From: Asaia bogorensis
GTDB lineage: Bacteria > Pseudomonadota > Alphaproteobacteria > Rhodospirillales > CAMCUA01
Direction: 5' to 3'
Assembly (NCBI GenBank): GCA_945878455.1
Contig: CAMCUA010000005.1
Coordinates: 1-34,361, forward strand
DNA: 34,361 bases
Of the stretch, positions 33,392 through 34,361 are shown one piece after another. Within the stretch, counting starts at the first letter, position 1, and each line of letters starts with the position of its first letter. The notes beneath the pieces were generated by a model. It had not been told where the DNA came from and did not search any database. It saw only the letters and a program-made list of their open reading frames with translations. The position numbers and the translations under genes were made by a program.

Positions 33392-33424
33392 AACCGGCCC
33401 CTACGCGCGTAGAGGCGGGTTTCA
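33389..33424. repeat. REP-like 36-bp palindrome at the mtnA stop
   Basis: The 18-nt arms TGAAACCGGCCCCTACGC and GCGTAGAGGCGGGTTTCA are reverse complements except at two positions and have no spacer. The first three bases are the mtnA stop codon. It resembles the GTAGGGGCGGGTTTGAAACC-type palindromes dispersed in many bacterial genomes. It lies between convergent genes and may serve as a terminator or as a transposase-mobilised REP sequence. Only one copy is seen in this window. Confidence 0.55.
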
Positions 33425-33446
33425 AAGCCGCCTGTCTTTCCTCTGC

Positions 33447-34116
33447 TCAGCCGACGTTCTTGCGGAAGAAGTCGAGCGTGCGTTCCATCGCCTGCTTGGC
33501 GCTGGTCGGATGGAAGCTGCCGCGCTGGTCGCAATGAAAACCGTGGCCGGCGTCCTTATAGATGAACAGCGGCAGGTTGGGGTGCTTGGCGCGGACTGCC
33601 TCGACCTTCTCCAGCGGGATGCTGGCGTCCTTCTCGCCGAAGTGCAGCATGGTGGGGCAGGTCGGCTTCTCGTCCTTGAAGTCGTGGAGCTGTCCGCCGT
33701 AGTAGCACGAGGCGGCAGCAGGCTTTATCCGGCAGGCCGCCAGCCAGGAAAGCGATCCGCCCCAGCAGTAGCCGACGACGCCGACCTTGCCGGCACCCTT
33801 CACGGCGTCCATGGCGGCGGCAACGTCCTTCAATGCGTCATCCCAGGCGATTTTGCCGCGAATATCGAGGCCGGCGGCGATATCAGTCTGCTCGTAGCCC
33901 AATTCGATGCCCTTCTTGACCCGGTCGAACAAGGGCCGGCGCGATGGCCAGATAGCCTTGCGCGGCGAAACTGTCGGTCACGGCGCGTATGTGGCTGTTG
34001 GCACCGAAGATTTCCTGGATGACAACGATCCCGCCGCGCGGCTTGCCCGTCGGTTCGGCCTTGTAGGCGTCGAATGCATGTCCGTCGGCGGCCTTCAAAG
34101 TGATGGTCTTGCCCAT
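33447..34116 (-). pseudogene. Dienelactone-hydrolase-family gene with one-base frameshift
   Basis: Two frames together make a complete dienelactone hydrolase of about 222 residues. The first part starts MGKTITLKAADGHAFDAYKA, with IVVIQEIFGANSHIRAVTDS. The second has KVGVVGYCWGGSLSW with the nucleophile Cys, FGEKDASIPL with Asp and AGHGFHCDQ with His. The break is at GCCCTTGTTCGAC, where CTG TTC GAC (L-F-D) would be expected, so one extra T (33931-33932) shifts the frame. Either the gene is recently inactive or a sequencing error occurred. The ATG has GGAGG. An IS30-type element begins about 100 nt upstream of it. Confidence 0.8.
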
Positions 34117-34218
34117 GACGTATTCCTCCCTGAGTGATGGCGGCTGGATTTAAGCAGGGAGAAAGCCGGGCGGGCAAGGCCGCTGCCGGCACATTCAGAC
34201 GTTGAAGCGGAAAAGACG

Positions 34219-34361
34219 CTAAATTCTCATTCCAAGTGCAACACCGTTATGCTTCGGAGTTGCGATGGGAATTCACTATGGTCAGCTCGACCTTGATGAG
34301 CGTTACGAGCTTTATCGTCTCCGGGAGGACGGTAGAGGCGTTCGAGAGATCGGCCGCCTGA
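34219..34361 (+). mobile_element. Left part of an IS30-family element (runs off the window)
   Basis: The transposase frame at 34265 and the preceding ATTCTCATTCCAAGTGCAAC (34220-34239) read like an IS30-family left end. The exact boundary and target duplication cannot be set because the right end lies outside. The start at 34219 is approximate. Confidence 0.5.
34265..34361 (+). CDS. IS30-family transposase, N-terminal part (truncated by window end)
   Basis: An ATG opens a frame that stays open to the last base, 32 residues: MGIHYGQLDLDERYELYRLR then EDGRGVREIGRL. This is the helix-turn-helix start of IS30 transposases (family consensus MxxHYxQLSxEERxxIYxLxxxGxSxxxIAxxL, from memory), which bind the element ends. 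The DDE catalytic core lies beyond the window. Whether the element is intact is unknown. Confidence 0.82.
   Translation, partial: MGIHYGQLDLDERYELYRLREDGRGVREIGRL

Noticed and set aside
1-34361. CRISPR arrays, tRNA or rRNA genes, riboswitches and secretion or defence gene sets
   Set aside because: I looked for regularly spaced repeats, tRNA-like T-loop sequences and typical defence domains and saw none that I could support.

Overview
The window is about 34 kb of dense, GC-rich chromosome. It looks like an alphaproteobacterium, most likely of the order Rhodospirillales. The grounds are the lgt / MidA-type methyltransferase / pgeF run, a Rieske / cytochrome b / short cytochrome c1 operon, a phasin beside a TetR regulator, a UbiK-type accessory factor, a small DUF6111-like membrane protein and an mtnP-mtnA pair. 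Most of it is core housekeeping DNA. Accessory signs are confined to short insertions, two decayed genes and the start of an IS30-family element at the right edge.

Layout. (1) 1-3.4 kb: the 3' end of glnS, an SDR-like protein lacking the usual catalytic residues, a MITE-like palindromic element, then a leftward block with a csaA remnant, a SAM methyltransferase and a DMT transporter. (2) 3.4-5.8 kb: a phasin gene with a 15-bp inverted repeat upstream, a TetR regulator, and a divergent sigma-32-type sigma factor. (3) 5.8-7.7 kb, leftward: proC, a YbjN-like protein and ubiK. (4) 7.9-12.6 kb, rightward: hldD, lgt, a MidA-type methyltransferase, pgeF, a 37-codon membrane ORF overlapping pgeF, and a lipoprotein with two related halves; this is an envelope-biogenesis run. 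(5) 12.7-19.6 kb, leftward: a MoxR ATPase, a DUF58 protein and two very large membrane-anchored proteins (BatA/DUF4159 type and a VWA/glutamine-amidotransferase-like one). (6) 19.6-22.9 kb, rightward: DUF1285, a CoA-pyrophosphatase-type Nudix, DUF6111 and the CCA-adding enzyme with tight overlaps, then a consensus CRP-type palindrome ahead of a two-TM protein. (7) 23-25.2 kb, leftward: an iron-sulfur type cysH, hemF and trmL. (8) 25.5-28.1 kb, rightward: petABC (bc1 complex) and a terminator. (9) 28.2-30.8 kb: a GNAT-C39 peptidase fusion followed 16 nt later by a RimK-type ATP-grasp ligase. (10) 30.8-34.4 kb: a single-domain response regulator, mtnP-mtnA for methylthioadenosine salvage ending in a REP-like palindrome, a dienelactone-hydrolase-like gene broken by one base, and the start of an IS30-family element.

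The most interesting uncharacterised unit is the GNAT/C39 plus ATP-grasp pair. It carries acetyl-transfer, peptide-cleaving and amide-forming functions in two adjacent genes, which suggests a peptide or protein-tail modification pathway. Also notable are two palindromic elements that meet the stop codons of the SDR and mtnA genes, the SDR with a replaced active-site tetrad, the csaA gene reduced to its two ends, and the G9 tract plus CRP-type site before an unknown membrane protein. All family calls come from recognising motifs by eye; no database search was run.
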